DNA of 64,000 bases from Dickeya oryzae (GCF_009372235.1 NZ_SULL01000013.1:124001-188000), one strand, 5' to 3'; positions 36,205 to 46,592 are shown, counted from the stretch's first letter. Notes: generated by a model not told the origin, from the letters alone. Numbers and translations: made by a program.

Positions 36205-36665
36205 AACACCGGCTGTCAGTATTGCCCTGCAATACTGACTCACCATTGGGTATCACTCTGGCTAAAAAATAATTTCCCACCGGTCATCCGGCTGGGAAAT
36301 AGTGCGTTGATTGCCTTTACTGCCTCCAATCGAAAGTGTCATTCTTCACTGATGCGTTATTAACCACCGCATTCAGAAAATCAGTGGATTATTCCAATAG
36401 CACTAAATGTGAAGTTAATCTTCTTGTTTTCGCAATCAGGCTGGCAACGTAAATCATTCCCCCTCCTTCTCCGATCTTCTTTCGCTTTTTTAGCGAGTGA
36501 TGTGAGCGATAAATAACATGCCAACAGCGCGTTATTTCTCACTGACTGAAGCTATTCCTGTAATAGACCGAACTGAGCATCCCCGACTGATATCGACTGT
36601 TATAATTCTTTTCGTTGAAAGCCAGACTCATTATCAGCAACAGAAGAAATAAAGAGGATAACACT
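36205..36665. other. Intergenic region between rhtA and dps with two inverted repeats and a dps promoter
   Basis: The interval holds a perfect 10-bp inverted repeat, GTCAGTATTG/CAATACTGAC (36215-36239), just after rhtA, and a second, ATTTCCCA/TGGGAAAT (36272-36300). A TATAAT box at 36601-36606 lies 60 bases upstream of dps without a good -35 box, consistent with an RpoS-type or activated promoter. The rest shows nothing recognisable. Confidence 0.5.
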
Positions 36666-37169
36666 ATGCGTACAGCCAAACTGGTAAAAGCAGCCTCTGC
36701 TGACCTTATTTTCACCCGTAACGATCTGGACGATAACGTTAAAGCCTCGACCATCGCCCTGCTCAACCAGCTGGTCGTGGACTTTACCGATCTGTCGCTT
36801 ATTACCAAACAGGCGCACTGGAATATGCGTGGAGCCAATTTCATTGCCGTACATGAAATGCTGGATACCTTCCGCACATCGCTGGTGACCCATCTGGATA
36901 CCTTCGCCGAACGCGTAGTGCAATTGGGCGGCGTGGCGACCGGCACAGTGCAGGTCATCCATCAGAATACGGCGTTAGCCAGTTACCCACTAACGCTCCA
37001 CAGTGTGCAAGACCATCTGAAAGCATTGGCGGATCGCTATGCTATTGTTGCCAATACGGTGCGTAAAGCCATCGGCCAGGCGCAGGACGAAGATACCGCC
37101 GACATGCTCACCGCCGCCTCCCGCGATCTGGATCAGTACCTGTGGTTTATCGAAGCTAACATCGAATAA
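36666..37169 (+). CDS. dps: DNA-protecting ferritin-like protein Dps
   Basis: 167 residues, the same length as E. coli Dps. The dinuclear iron site residues H51, H63, D67, D78 and E82 are all present ([23 protein letters not shown]). The protein forms a 12-mer that stores iron, detoxifies peroxide and binds DNA in stationary phase. The N-terminus, which binds DNA in E. coli, differs (one lysine fewer). AGAGGA precedes the ATG at 36666. Confidence 0.95.
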   Translation: MRTAKLVKAASADLIFTRNDLDDNVKASTIALLNQLVVDFTDLSLITKQAHWNMRGANFIAVHEMLDTFRTSLVTHLDTFAERVVQLGGVATGTVQVIHQNTALASYPLTLHSVQDHLKALADRYAIVANTVRKAIGQAQDEDTADMLTAASRDLDQYLWFIEANIE

Positions 37170-37669
37170 TTCATCAATCACTGCCGGCGGCTCTGCCGCC
37201 GGGTTTCCCCGATTGTTATCAGCACTTCCCCTTGACCGTTGTTCTCTCTACCCATTTTTCACGATTCTGGCACCCTCAGACACCATGAAATAATATGCAT
37301 TTTTTTTGCATCACTACTCAAAGCGCATGTATGGCAGCCAAAAAATGTACAAAAAATTAGCGCTTGTTAGCAATATTACCTTTTGAACGTAATCAACGGT
37401 TGTGTCCCCTGCACAATTCAGTTATTCATAGCAGCGCGTTCCATAGGCGTTTCTGATGGAAGCACCATAATTATTAGCGGGTCTACCCGTCCTGTTTTGG
37501 CAACGACTCCCCCTGTTTTCTCCGCCGCACCGTCAACGGCAGCACGGCGGGCGACCCTAGCCGATGCCGTGCCATCAGCGTCATACCGACATGCCGGAGC
37601 GGGTGCAACACACCTGTGAGGTGCGGTGAGACAGTGGAATATATAACCAACGAGAGGAAGGACGTTTTG
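37170..37669. other. Intergenic region between dps and glnH
   Basis: 500 bases without a gene. A GC-rich hairpin, CCGGCGG/CCGCCGG (37184-37202) followed by GTTT, is a likely dps terminator. A small palindrome ATGCA-N7-TGCAT is at 37295-37311. I looked for the sigma54 GG-N10-GC promoter and NtrC sites expected upstream of glnH and found no convincing match. The leader of glnH must lie within the last part. Confidence 0.5.
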
Positions 37670-38416
37670 ATGAAATCGTTATTTAAATCTTCACTGGCCG
37701 CATTAGCGCTGGCCTTCAGCCTGTCCGGTCAGGCCGCCGAAAAGCCGCTCATCGTAGCAACTGATACAGCATTCGTACCGTTTGAATTCAAGCAAGGCGA
37801 CAAATATGTCGGTTTTGATATCGACCTGTGGGATGCCATCGCTAAACAGCTGAACCTGACCTATACCCTGAAACCGATGGATTTCAGCGGGATCATCCCG
37901 GCACTGCAAACCCGCAATGTGGATCTGGCGTTGGCTGGCATCACTATTACTGAAGAGCGTAAGCACGCAATCGATTTCTCGGACGGTTACTACAACAGCG
38001 GCCTGCTGGTGATGGTGCGTGCCGACAATCAGGACATCAAAGGCGAGCAGGATCTGGCCGGTAAAGTCGTGGCAGTGAAGAGCGGCACCGGTTCTGTCGA
38101 CTATGCGAAAGCCAACATCAAAACCAAAGAGCTGCGTCAGTTCCCGAACATCGACAACGCCTATCTGGAACTCGGCACTAACCGCGCCGATGCTGTGCTG
38201 CACGACACGCCGAATATCCTTTACTTCATCAAAACCGCAGGCAATGGCAAGTTTAAAGCGGTAGGCGATTCCATCAAAGCACAGCAGTATGGTGTCGCGT
38301 TCCCGAAAGGCAGCGACGACCTGCGCACCAAGGTGAACGCGGCGCTGAAAACCCTGCGTGACAACGGCACCTACGCCACTATCTACAAGAAATGGTTCGG
38401 TACTGACCCAAAATAA
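37670..38416 (+). CDS. glnH: Glutamine ABC transporter periplasmic binding protein GlnH
   Basis: 248 residues, the E. coli GlnH length. Signal peptide ([17 protein letters not shown], about 22 residues), then the binding-protein fold with [20 protein letters not shown] and the family signature [14 protein letters not shown]. It captures L-glutamine in the periplasm for GlnPQ. The ATG at 37670 gives a complete signal peptide; GAGGAAGGA lies upstream. Separated from glnP by two hairpins. Confidence 0.95.
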   Translation: MKSLFKSSLAALALAFSLSGQAAEKPLIVATDTAFVPFEFKQGDKYVGFDIDLWDAIAKQLNLTYTLKPMDFSGIIPALQTRNVDLALAGITITEERKHAIDFSDGYYNSGLLVMVRADNQDIKGEQDLAGKVVAVKSGTGSVDYAKANIKTKELRQFPNIDNAYLELGTNRADAVLHDTPNILYFIKTAGNGKFKAVGDSIKAQQYGVAFPKGSDDLRTKVNAALKTLRDNGTYATIYKKWFGTDPK

Positions 38417-38429
38417 GAAGCGGGAACAC

Positions 38430-38477
38430 AACACGCGTGCTGAGCAGGCGTGTTACCTGGTTAACGACGTACCAGGT
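38430..38477 (+). terminator. Two tandem hairpins between glnH and glnP
   Basis: AACACGC/GCGTGTT (38430-38454) and ACCTGGT/ACCAGGT (38455-38477) lie end to end right after glnH. Neither has a T-run. They probably stabilise the glnH mRNA end or reduce transcription into glnPQ, giving excess binding protein over permease. Confidence 0.55.
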
Positions 38478-38571
38478 TGAGTAACGTATCCGCTTAATAG
38501 CATTTAGGGTGCCGTCGGCCAGACCGTTCGGCACCTTGCTATTACAGAATGATTATTGCTGGAGAATGTTC

Positions 38572-39231
38572 ATGCAGTTTGACTGGAGTGCCATCTGGCC
38601 GTCCATCCCGCTTCTGCTGGAAGGGGCGAAAATGACCCTGCTGATTTCGGTGCTGGGTCTGCTGGGGGGGCTGATAATTGGCGTACTGGCAGGGTTTGCC
38701 CGTGTTTACGGCGGCTGGCTGTCCAACCGTATCGCGCTGGTATTTATCGAAATCATCCGCGGTACGCCGATTGTCGTACAGGTGATGTTTATCTATTTCG
38801 CACTGCCGATGCTGCTGACGTCGATACGTATCGACCCGTTTAGCGCGGCTGTGGTCACCATTATGATCAACTCGGGCGCTTATATCGCGGAAATCACCCG
38901 TGGCTCTGTGTTGTCTATCCACAAAGGCTTTACTGAAGCGGGTCTGGCGCTGGGGTTGTCCCGTCGTGACACACTGCGTCATGTTATCGCGCCGCTGGCG
39001 TTGCGTCGCATGCTGCCGCCACTGGGCAACCAATGGATCATCAGCATTAAAGACACCTCGTTATTTATCGTCATCGGCGTTGCAGAACTGACCCGCCAGG
39101 GACAGGAAATCATTGCCGGTAACTTCCGCGCACTGGAAATCTGGAGCGCAGTCGCCATTATCTATCTGGTGATAACGCTGGTGTTGAGTGCCGTTTTACG
39201 CTGGCTGGAAACAAGACTGAAAATTATATGA
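38572..39231 (+). CDS. glnP: Glutamine ABC transporter permease GlnP
   Basis: 219 residues, equal to E. coli GlnP. Five hydrophobic segments and the ABC-permease EAA loop ([20 protein letters not shown]) that contacts the ATPase. The ATG at 38572 is chosen because it gives the family length, with GGAG 7 bases upstream. The stop overlaps the glnQ start (ATGA). Confidence 0.94.
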   Translation: MQFDWSAIWPSIPLLLEGAKMTLLISVLGLLGGLIIGVLAGFARVYGGWLSNRIALVFIEIIRGTPIVVQVMFIYFALPMLLTSIRIDPFSAAVVTIMINSGAYIAEITRGSVLSIHKGFTEAGLALGLSRRDTLRHVIAPLALRRMLPPLGNQWIISIKDTSLFIVIGVAELTRQGQEIIAGNFRALEIWSAVAIIYLVITLVLSAVLRWLETRLKII

Positions 39232-39950
39232 TTGAATTTAAAAACGTATCGAAACACTACGGCCAGACGCAGGTGCTGCACGATATCAACCTGCAAATTA
39301 AACAGGGCGAAGTCGTGGTGATTATCGGGCCGTCAGGGTCTGGCAAATCCACCCTGCTGCGCTGCATCAACAAGCTCGAAGAGATTACCAGCGGTGAGCT
39401 GGTGGTGGATGGTCTGACCGTCAACAGCCCGAAAGTGGACGAGCGACTGATTCGTCAGGAAGCGGGGATGGTGTTCCAGCAGTTCTATCTGTTTCCACAC
39501 CTGACCGCGCTCGAAAACGTGGCCTTTGGTCCGATTCGGGTACGTGGCGCCAGCAAAGCCGACGCGGAAAAACTGGCACGCGAGCTATTGGGTAAAGTGG
39601 GTCTGGCAGAACGTGCGCACCACTACCCTTCCGAGCTCTCTGGCGGTCAACAGCAGCGTGTGGCTATCGCCCGTGCATTGGCGGTTAAACCGAAACTGAT
39701 GCTGTTTGATGAGCCCACCTCGGCGCTGGACCCAGAACTGCGTCACGAAGTCCTGAACGTAATGAAGGATCTGGCTGAAGAAGGCATGACCATGGTGATC
39801 GTGACCCATGAAGTGGGATTCGCCCAGAAAGTCGCCTCCCGCCTGATCTTCATCGATAAAGGCCGCATCGCTGAAGATGGTCACCCGGATGAGTTGATTT
39901 CCAATCCGCCCAGCGATCGTCTGCGTGAGTTCCTGCAACACGTATCCTGA
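39228..39950 (+). CDS. glnQ: Glutamine ABC transporter ATP-binding protein GlnQ
   Basis: 240 residues. Walker [10 protein letters not shown] (33-41), the ABC signature [15 protein letters not shown], Walker [14 protein letters not shown] and the switch His in [10 protein letters not shown] are all present. It powers glutamine import with GlnP and GlnH. Overlaps glnP by 4 bases. Confidence 0.96.
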   Translation: MIEFKNVSKHYGQTQVLHDINLQIKQGEVVVIIGPSGSGKSTLLRCINKLEEITSGELVVDGLTVNSPKVDERLIRQEAGMVFQQFYLFPHLTALENVAFGPIRVRGASKADAEKLARELLGKVGLAERAHHYPSELSGGQQQRVAIARALAVKPKLMLFDEPTSALDPELRHEVLNVMKDLAEEGMTMVIVTHEVGFAQKVASRLIFIDKGRIAEDGHPDELISNPPSDRLREFLQHVS

Positions 39951-39958
39951 TAGCACAG

Positions 39959-39987
39959 TGACGGCGGCCTTGACCAGGCTGCCGTCA
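39959..39987 (+). terminator. Hairpin after glnQ
   Basis: TGACGGC/GCCGTCA outer stem with inner GCCT/AGGC pairs, starting 8 bases after the glnQ stop. No T-run, so a weaker terminator or mRNA stabiliser. Confidence 0.55.
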
Positions 39988-40182
39988 GTACTGGCTTCTG
40001 GCTCCTTCTGATTGCCCTTCCCCGTTGCTGTTATTATCACCACTCGATGTCCGACTATTCCGAGATTGATGCTACCGGATTTGGCATTTTTTCCTGATTC
40101 CGATACGCTGCACGAAACGTTTCTCACGCATTATTCATATCACTTTTAAATCAATACGTTATCAGTTCACCAGGATGTACGC

Positions 40183-41910
40183 ATGAAAACTCCCCGTTCT
40201 CGCCTTTCCCGACGCCGATTCAGCGCCCTGCTGGGCGGATTGTTTTTCAGCGCATATGGGTTCGCGGACGACACGCCGCCCACGGTCGATACGCAACGCA
40301 GTGCTGACACCGTCGCCTCATCCAGTACTTCCGCTCTCAGTACTTCCACGCTCAATCATTCCGCATTCGATAAAGGCGATCAGGATCTGTCCTATCCGAA
40401 GATCAACGGCCTGTACCAGCGACCAGCAAGCAGTGGCGTCACGCTGGTCGGCGACAACGACGGTGAAGCTAATAAGTACGTTGAACCGGTTAAAGGCTCA
40501 AAAGAAGGAAAGTACCTGTTATTACACGCTGGAGAGCACCTGACTTTGACCGGCCAGGGGTATTTTCTGATGCACTGGGAACTGAACTATTTCAATCATG
40601 GCGGCACTTTACTGGCAGACAATGCGCCATTGGTGACGACCTCGCAGGGTTTCATCAAAAAAGTGGCGTTAACCGGCCGTTACGCGCCGGATTACCCCCT
40701 TGACGGCGCACCCGGTCGCTCTGCGGTGTGGAACGCCGGTATCCAGACCAGCACTGGCAACCCGCTGGTGCCTTTCTCCGTTGGTGCACCGGCTGGTAAC
40801 GGTGAAATCATGCCCAGCCTGTGGCTCAACGAGATTTTCTATCTGGACGGCACAGCGACACTCACTCAGCGCGAAGGCCCGGTGGATTATGACATCAGCA
40901 TCACGCCACTGACGCTAGCCGACGTGAATAACCGGCTGGCGGCAACGCGCTATCGCATTAACGCCACCACGCTACGCGACGGTATCTCGTTGGATCCCTA
41001 TACCGGCGCAGATAAGCCCCCCGCCTCGCCCGATAGCCTGACAGCAGGCGTTATTTCCAGCTCGGTGGTGCAATTGGACTGGAATGATAGCTCGGACAAC
41101 GAGCGTGGCTTCGTCGTTGAATATTCGTATGCGGGTACTTTCGGCGAAGGATCCTACGACACTACGCCCCATCACTATGATGCTGGTGCAGTCTATACCA
41201 GTGCCAAATCGCTGGGGCCGAACGCCACCTCCATCGAAGTCGGGACGCTGGAGCCCAACACGACTTACGCCTTTCGGGTCAAAGCCTACAATCAAGCCGG
41301 AGATTCTGCCTACTCCAACGTGGTCACGGTCACCACACCGCCCGCCGCCCCACTCAGCAGCAACTGGACGCAGCAGGATATCGGGAAAACCGACACGCCC
41401 GGCTCCGCCAGCGAAGATCACGACGTGATTGCGCTACAAGCGCATAACGGCGATATGTGGGCAGAGTCTGACAGTGTCCATTTTGTGTATCAAAAACTGA
41501 AAGGCGACGGCAGCATTACCGCACGATTGATAGACCTGCGCTATAGCGACCCTTACGCCAAAGCCGGTGTGATGATGCGTAATACCCTATCCGACAGCAG
41601 TGCTTACATGCTGACTGGCTATATCGCCTCATCCGGCGCGATGTCGCAATGGCGCAGTAAAGAGGCCAGTGCCACGGGCAGTCGGGGACGGTTTGCCAAA
41701 TCCGAGAATGGCAGTCAGCCGACCTGGTTACGATTAACCCGTGATGGCAACGCCTTTATCTCTGAGGTATCCAGCGATGGGCAGAGCTGGACTACGCTCA
41801 ATAAAGTCATCAATCAAAACATGAACGATACGCTGTACGTCGGGCTGGCACTCTCGTCACGCCACAATAATGGGAAAGTCAGTTTTGATAACGTGAGTAT
41901 TGCGCGCTAG
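40183..41910 (+). CDS. Secreted multidomain protein with FN3 and C-terminal jelly-roll-like domain
   Basis: 575 residues. The N-terminus has a twin-arginine-like signal (SRRRFSALLGGLFFSAYGFA, cleavage near residue 28), then a Ser/Thr-rich linker (about 35-60). Residues 65-275 form an unrecognised beta-rich domain. A fibronectin type III domain covers about 279-386 (LDWNDSSDNERGFVVEYS, then NTTYAFRVKAYNQAGDSAYSN). The C-terminal part (392-575) resembles concanavalin-like/DUF1349 lectin-type domains. Signal plus FN3 suggests export, perhaps through the type II Out system and perhaps carbohydrate binding. Dickeya avirulence-like Out substrates are a possible family, but I could not verify it. 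Confidence 0.75.
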   Translation: MKTPRSRLSRRRFSALLGGLFFSAYGFADDTPPTVDTQRSADTVASSSTSALSTSTLNHSAFDKGDQDLSYPKINGLYQRPASSGVTLVGDNDGEANKYVEPVKGSKEGKYLLLHAGEHLTLTGQGYFLMHWELNYFNHGGTLLADNAPLVTTSQGFIKKVALTGRYAPDYPLDGAPGRSAVWNAGIQTSTGNPLVPFSVGAPAGNGEIMPSLWLNEIFYLDGTATLTQREGPVDYDISITPLTLADVNNRLAATRYRINATTLRDGISLDPYTGADKPPASPDSLTAGVISSSVVQLDWNDSSDNERGFVVEYSYAGTFGEGSYDTTPHHYDAGAVYTSAKSLGPNATSIEVGTLEPNTTYAFRVKAYNQAGDSAYSNVVTVTTPPAAPLSSNWTQQDIGKTDTPGSASEDHDVIALQAHNGDMWAESDSVHFVYQKLKGDGSITARLIDLRYSDPYAKAGVMMRNTLSDSSAYMLTGYIASSGAMSQWRSKEASATGSRGRFAKSENGSQPTWLRLTRDGNAFISEVSSDGQSWTTLNKVINQNMNDTLYVGLALSSRHNNGKVSFDNVSIAR

Positions 41911-41961
41911 TCGCCCCCGTTGCAGTTGGTTATACCATTGCAGTTGGGTATAGCCACAAAA

Positions 41962-41988
41962 AAGAGAGGCGTGAATCTCGCCTCTCTT
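41962..41988. terminator. Bidirectional terminator between two convergent genes
   Basis: AAGAGAGGCG/CGCCTCTCTT with a 7-base loop. An A-run precedes it, giving a T-run for the minus-strand phosphatase gene, and a short T/C tail serves the plus-strand gene. Confidence 0.85.
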
Positions 41989-42028
41989 CATCGCTCACCA
42001 TGATTTCCCTCAGTGAAGAGGGAATTCT

Positions 42029-43306
42029 TTATTTCTTCGCGGCTTCCACTGCATCATGCAGGTTCAGGCGCTGCCAGAAATTGGCATCCGGCCCACCGGC
42101 GGACAACGGATAACCGTCAGCAATGGCGGTTTTTACCATCAAGGCACGACGTTGTGCCGCGCTCAATTGAGGCAATGGCCCTTCCAGCAACACCTCAGCG
42201 CCTTCCGGCACCTTGACCGACTGGGCTTTCACCTTCGCCATCGGCAGGTTGTACGTCATGGTGTAACGGTAGAATGACTTCATTGCCGGGTCGGTGTAAG
42301 GGTCGTTTTTACCCTGCGGTTTGGCACATTCCGCTACTGTCGTGCCACAGGCCTTTTCCAGCGCGGCCCGCAACTGGGCTTTCGCCTCGTTGAACAACAC
42401 GCGGTATTTCGGATCATTGAGGAAATGCGCCACGCTACGCTCGGCGGTCATGCGTCCACCGATGACATCCAGCGGGTAATGTACCCCCAACACCAGACGG
42501 GAATATCCGTAGGTGGCGGCACGGTCGAGGAGCGGTACAAAACGCTCTGGCAGCATCTGCGCCAATAGCAGTGCATCGTTATAGCCGCCATTGGTATGCC
42601 CGCTCGGGAATGAACCACCCGACGCCGTGTAAAGCGCATTGTCCGCCACGACAGCGGTATCCGGCACCAGATGGATGCTGTTACCCTCGTGTTTGAACGG
42701 ACGCGGGTAGTTAAACGCGTTTTTCGCCGCAGAGGTACTGACGTTAGTGGCTTTAATCAACGCAGCCGCTTTGCCGATTTCACCTTTCTGGTAGACAGCA
42801 AGAAACGCCTTGCCCAATTTCGGCCCCAGCGCTTCTGCCAGCGCATACAGATAGCGGGTATTTTCAGCGTCAATCAGCGCTTTCTGCCGCAATGGCAGCG
42901 TCGCTTCCAGATTAATGCGCTCAACGGTCGCCAGGTTTTTCGCTAACACCTCGGCTGGCAGGGTTCTGAACCCTTCCAGCAATTTCACGCTGGCCTGCTG
43001 CTGGTCCTTCGGGTTGAACGCGTAACCGGTGGCTTTCAGCCATTTCATATCACCCTGCGGTTCCCCCTGATCCGGCGCTTTATCCAGCACGGCGCGAGTC
43101 AGCTTTGGCGCGGTTCCCTGTAAGGCTTTTTGCAGGTACTGCTGCACCCGTTGCTGCATTTCAATCACCGGCGCACTATTGCTGGCCTCGGTGGTCGTTT
43201 GCAGCAGGCTTATCTGCGGCAACTGGGTGTCACTACGGGAAGCGGCTTGCGCCTGGGCTGTCGCCAGTGAGCAAACTACCGCCATAAACACGTAAGAATA
43301 GCGCAT
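42029..43306 (-). CDS. Periplasmic class A (PAP2-type) acid phosphatase
   Basis: 425 residues from the ATG at 43304-43306 (AGGA upstream). A signal peptide ends near residue 21 (SLATAQAQA). The PAP2/vanadium-haloperoxidase catalytic motifs are present: K195-x6-RP (KNAFNYPRP), PSGH (234-237) and SR-x5-H (269-276, SRLVLGVH). This is longer than the ~250-residue class A acid phosphatases such as PhoC/PhoN, with extra sequence on both sides. It likely removes phosphate from organic esters in the periplasm. Confidence 0.85.
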   Translation of the reverse strand: MRYSYVFMAVVCSLATAQAQAASRSDTQLPQISLLQTTTEASNSAPVIEMQQRVQQYLQKALQGTAPKLTRAVLDKAPDQGEPQGDMKWLKATGYAFNPKDQQQASVKLLEGFRTLPAEVLAKNLATVERINLEATLPLRQKALIDAENTRYLYALAEALGPKLGKAFLAVYQKGEIGKAAALIKATNVSTSAAKNAFNYPRPFKHEGNSIHLVPDTAVVADNALYTASGGSFPSGHTNGGYNDALLLAQMLPERFVPLLDRAATYGYSRLVLGVHYPLDVIGGRMTAERSVAHFLNDPKYRVLFNEAKAQLRAALEKACGTTVAECAKPQGKNDPYTDPAMKSFYRYTMTYNLPMAKVKAQSVKVPEGAEVLLEGPLPQLSAAQRRALMVKTAIADGYPLSAGGPDANFWQRLNLHDAVEAAKK

Positions 43307-43572
43307 GATATGTCCTTTTTTATTGTCACGGATTATCGTCAAAGACAGAAACAGCATCAGCCTAAGCGCTGCTGATGACAGTTCAGTGAAACTTTTTTAA
43401 TAACAGGCACTTTCATTGCAAATTGATTGCAAATAACCACCAGACCAGTATAGGCAGGGGTTTGTGATGGCGCGAGAGAGCCGCACCGGTTTAGCGATAT
43501 AAAAGGGTTATGGGAACACAAGAGACAGTGAGTGAGACAGGCGCTGTGGTTCGCCACAGCGCTTGTACGTAC

Positions 43573-45438
43573 TCAGGCATGAAGCAGATAGGTTTCCTCA
43601 ATCACACGGGCGAATGCCTGGCACATGACGTCATCGCCATCCTGATTGTCTGCCAGCACCGTATCACCATCCACTACCTGGATATGGGCGTTGAGGGGGA
43701 AATCTGCCGCGGGTTGCGGGCGCGCCATCGCCGCGGCGATGGTGGCCTGTGCCTGCTGCCACACCTGCTCAACCGTCAGGTTGCACTCATGAGCCAGATA
43801 GTCTGGATTGAATCCTTCGCCCGTCAGGCTGCGTAGTGTTTCATCGTGGCTCAGGCTATTGCCGGGTTGCCAATAATGGCGCGTCAAATCCGGACCAATC
43901 GCCGGGTTATCTGTCAAATAGCCATCACGCTGACGGAAGAAATGCCGCGTTTGCTCTACCGCCATCGTCGCCAGCAGGTAGCCTTGATAGGAGCAGGCTG
44001 ACTCCATCGACAACAAATGGGGGATCGCCATCGTCGGGCGCGGACTGCCGCTGATGCCGAGAATGCGTTGTTCAGTCTCGCGGGCCAGCTGCAAAATCGC
44101 CTCGGGCGTGCGCGCCTCGTCATCCATGCAGTACAACTGCCATTCGAAATACGGCACCAGCAAAATGTGGCGTTCGTTGAACGCCCGCATCGGCTGGCGG
44201 GCGCGGATATCGGCCTGAATCAACGCATCGGGGATCACCTCGCCTTGCGCGTTACAGGCATAGCGCTTGAGCCAGTCGGCATCCTGCAACAGGCTGTCAC
44301 AAAACATCGACTGCGTTTCGGCGTAGGCCATCGACGTCGGCGGAAACTCCTGGGCAAAACACGGCGCATTCTGGCAGATATTGGCGAAATGCGCCGCATG
44401 GCCCCCTTCATGGAACAACGTGTTGATACCGTTGGCACCACTGCCTACCTGATCGGGCTGCGCCAGACTGGTGAAGTTGATGCGCGCAGGCAACCACCGG
44501 CCTTCGTCGACAAACGGTGGCACGGGCTGGTGCATAAAACCGTTTTCATATTTCCCTTTGCGTACCAGCAAATCGAGCTGCAGTTGTGCCCCACGAAAGC
44601 CAATATGCAGACGTTTGAAGCTATCGACCCAGCGGGACAACGATGCTGAAAATGGAAAGTACGGGTCCATCTGCCGGGTCACGTCGCCGGTACTGGCATA
44701 GCGCACGTTCCACGGTGTTAATGCGTCCTCGCCTTTTTCCGCCGCCAGTTGACGCAGACTACGCAGGTTGGCCTCACGAGTCTGTTCTTCGAAGCGGTCA
44801 AGAATGGCGAATAACTGCTCCGGCGTCATGCGCTCGGTCTTGTTGACCTTGTAGTCAAAGTAGTTGCGATACCCCATCTGACGAGCAAAGCGGTTACGCA
44901 GGCTGACCAGTTCCGGAAACCCGTGGTTGACCAGCCACTGTTCCAAATCACGCAGCGCCTGTTGTGAGCTACGGCGATGCGCCTCGTTATCATTGGTAGC
45001 CTGGTTGGTCAGCAACTCGCCAAGCGACGCGGCAACCAGCTCTCCTTGCTCGTCGATATGCATAGGCTGATAGGTTTTGCGACGAGCGAACAACGCATGC
45101 TCAGCGGCAATCAACTCATCCATCAGCGCCTGCGCCTTCGGGTCTTCAATCACATTGCAGTCAAAAAAGCGATACCAGCCGCGTAAACCGTGCAGCAGCG
45201 CGTCACGCGCTTCACTGGCAGCCTCAGCTTCAACCGTCGCCATGTGTTGGCGCAATTCGGCCAGCCGTGAGGATTGTGCAATAAAGCGTTTCCAGGCACT
45301 CTCCGCTTCGGAAAAGCGGGTAGCCACGGTCTCGTCACCGGTCCCCATGTAACACTGCCAGAAAAGATCTTCTTTCGTTTGATGTACCACCAGATAATCG
45401 CGGTTCAGGGCGTCAAAATACGCCTTAGCCTGTTGCAT
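43573..45438 (-). CDS. M3 family metallopeptidase (oligopeptidase-like)
   Basis: 621 residues. Zinc motif HEGGH at 343-347 with the third ligand Glu in MAYAETQ (about 373), as in M3 peptidases (thimet oligopeptidase/PepF group). The N-terminal half is helical, consistent with the enclosing channel of this family. No signal peptide, so it is cytoplasmic and probably degrades short peptides. AAGGAA lies 8 bases before the ATG. Confidence 0.85.
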   Translation of the reverse strand: MQQAKAYFDALNRDYLVVHQTKEDLFWQCYMGTGDETVATRFSEAESAWKRFIAQSSRLAELRQHMATVEAEAASEARDALLHGLRGWYRFFDCNVIEDPKAQALMDELIAAEHALFARRKTYQPMHIDEQGELVAASLGELLTNQATNDNEAHRRSSQQALRDLEQWLVNHGFPELVSLRNRFARQMGYRNYFDYKVNKTERMTPEQLFAILDRFEEQTREANLRSLRQLAAEKGEDALTPWNVRYASTGDVTRQMDPYFPFSASLSRWVDSFKRLHIGFRGAQLQLDLLVRKGKYENGFMHQPVPPFVDEGRWLPARINFTSLAQPDQVGSGANGINTLFHEGGHAAHFANICQNAPCFAQEFPPTSMAYAETQSMFCDSLLQDADWLKRYACNAQGEVIPDALIQADIRARQPMRAFNERHILLVPYFEWQLYCMDDEARTPEAILQLARETEQRILGISGSPRPTMAIPHLLSMESACSYQGYLLATMAVEQTRHFFRQRDGYLTDNPAIGPDLTRHYWQPGNSLSHDETLRSLTGEGFNPDYLAHECNLTVEQVWQQAQATIAAAMARPQPAADFPLNAHIQVVDGDTVLADNQDGDDVMCQAFARVIEETYLLHA

Positions 45439-45468
45439 GTGGTTGTTCCTTATCGTTAATCGTTATGT

Positions 45469-46437
45469 TCAACCCAGTCGTTTTCGTACTGTCGACACCG
45501 CCTGCTCCATCGACGCGGCTTCGCCGGTTCCTACCAGACAGCACGCCAGTTGCAGCCGAATCGCTTGCGGTATCGGTTGTTCCCCCGCCAGACAGGCTTG
45601 CGTCCAGCGAGCCGTCGTCACCGCGTCTTTATCAGCAGGCAGTGCTGAGCGATCGACGGCGATATCCTGACGGACCTGCAAAAGATCGTTGCGCTGTTCA
45701 CGGATAAAATACATTTCCGGGCAGCGCTGTGGGTTAGCGTACACCTCGCCTTCCGTGCCGTGCATCAATAACGCACGGCCATTGATGTCCTGAAAAAAGG
45801 TACCCACCCGGCCGACGTATTCCGGGTGCGACACGCTTGCCAGACGCAACGCCGCGCCTTCATCAAACGGCGTAGCCAGCTTGGCCAGCGTATGCGCGCT
45901 ATTACGCACCCCCATGCGCCAGCGCAAATCCAACTGACGCTCGATGGCAGGACACAGCAGCGACACCGGCATAAACACCGGCTCACCTTCATCAAGCCGT
46001 TGCTGTGCCGACGGCGCATCACTCACCGGCATCAGGCCCAGCTCACGAAAAATCGCCTCGCTGGTCACGCGGGTTGGGTCGTGGCTCACACCGTGCACCA
46101 CCACCGGCAGCCCCAGGCGGTGCAGCAACAACGCCAGTAATGGTGTCAAATTAGCTTGTTTGCGTGCGCCGTTATAGCTGGGGATCACCACCGGCATCGG
46201 CCTGTTAGCCGGTACGGACAGACGTAGCGTCTGTTCGCGCATCGCCTGATAAAAGCCCCGCATTTCGGCTTCAGACTCGCCTTTAATGCGAAATGCAATC
46301 AGCAGCCCACCCAACTCCAGCTCCGGTACTTGATCATTGAGTATATGACCATACAGCTGATACGCCGTGTCCTGGTTCAGATCGCGCGCATGATTTTTGC
46401 CGCGACCAACCTCTTTAATGATGTGGGTGTAATCCAT
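45469..46437 (-). CDS. ybiB: YbiB family protein (anthranilate phosphoribosyltransferase-like fold)
   Basis: 322 residues matching E. coli YbiB (320): MDYxxIIKEVGRGKNHARDL at the start and YNGARKQANLTPLLALLLH in the middle. It has the class II nucleoside-phosphoribosyltransferase fold but is known as a nucleic-acid-binding homolog of TrpD. Its stop is 31 bases before the M3 peptidase start, on the same strand. It follows dinG, as in E. coli. Confidence 0.9.
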   Translation of the reverse strand: MDYTHIIKEVGRGKNHARDLNQDTAYQLYGHILNDQVPELELGGLLIAFRIKGESEAEMRGFYQAMREQTLRLSVPANRPMPVVIPSYNGARKQANLTPLLALLLHRLGLPVVVHGVSHDPTRVTSEAIFRELGLMPVSDAPSAQQRLDEGEPVFMPVSLLCPAIERQLDLRWRMGVRNSAHTLAKLATPFDEGAALRLASVSHPEYVGRVGTFFQDINGRALLMHGTEGEVYANPQRCPEMYFIREQRNDLLQVRQDIAVDRSALPADKDAVTTARWTQACLAGEQPIPQAIRLQLACCLVGTGEAASMEQAVSTVRKRLG

Positions 46438-46567
46438 GATCTGCTCTCACTGGTAAGGCGATGGTTAAACGGTGCCCTCAAACGGGCGAGTAGGTAGCCC
46501 CGGTTATGTGGGATAACACACTGGAAACATAGCATGAATGAGTCTTAGGGGAAGCGTGAAATCACCG

Positions 46568-46592
46568 TTGCTGCCCCCGACGGGAGCAGCAA
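46568..46592 (-). terminator. Hairpin between dinG and ybiB
   Basis: TTGCTGC/GCAGCAA stem with partial inner CC/GG pairing. It lies in the 220-base gap after dinG. No T-run is present, so the terminator call is tentative. Confidence 0.35.

Noticed and set aside
37170..37669. Sigma54 promoter and NtrC sites upstream of glnH
   Set aside because: TGGCAC-like words occur (near 37269) but lack a GC element at the right distance, so no promoter is called.
37703..38434. 243-codon open frame antisense to glnH
   Set aside because: Shadow of glnH; no recognisable protein features.
44017..44649. 210-codon open frame antisense to the M3 peptidase
   Set aside because: Shadow frame of a gene with an intact HEGGH motif.
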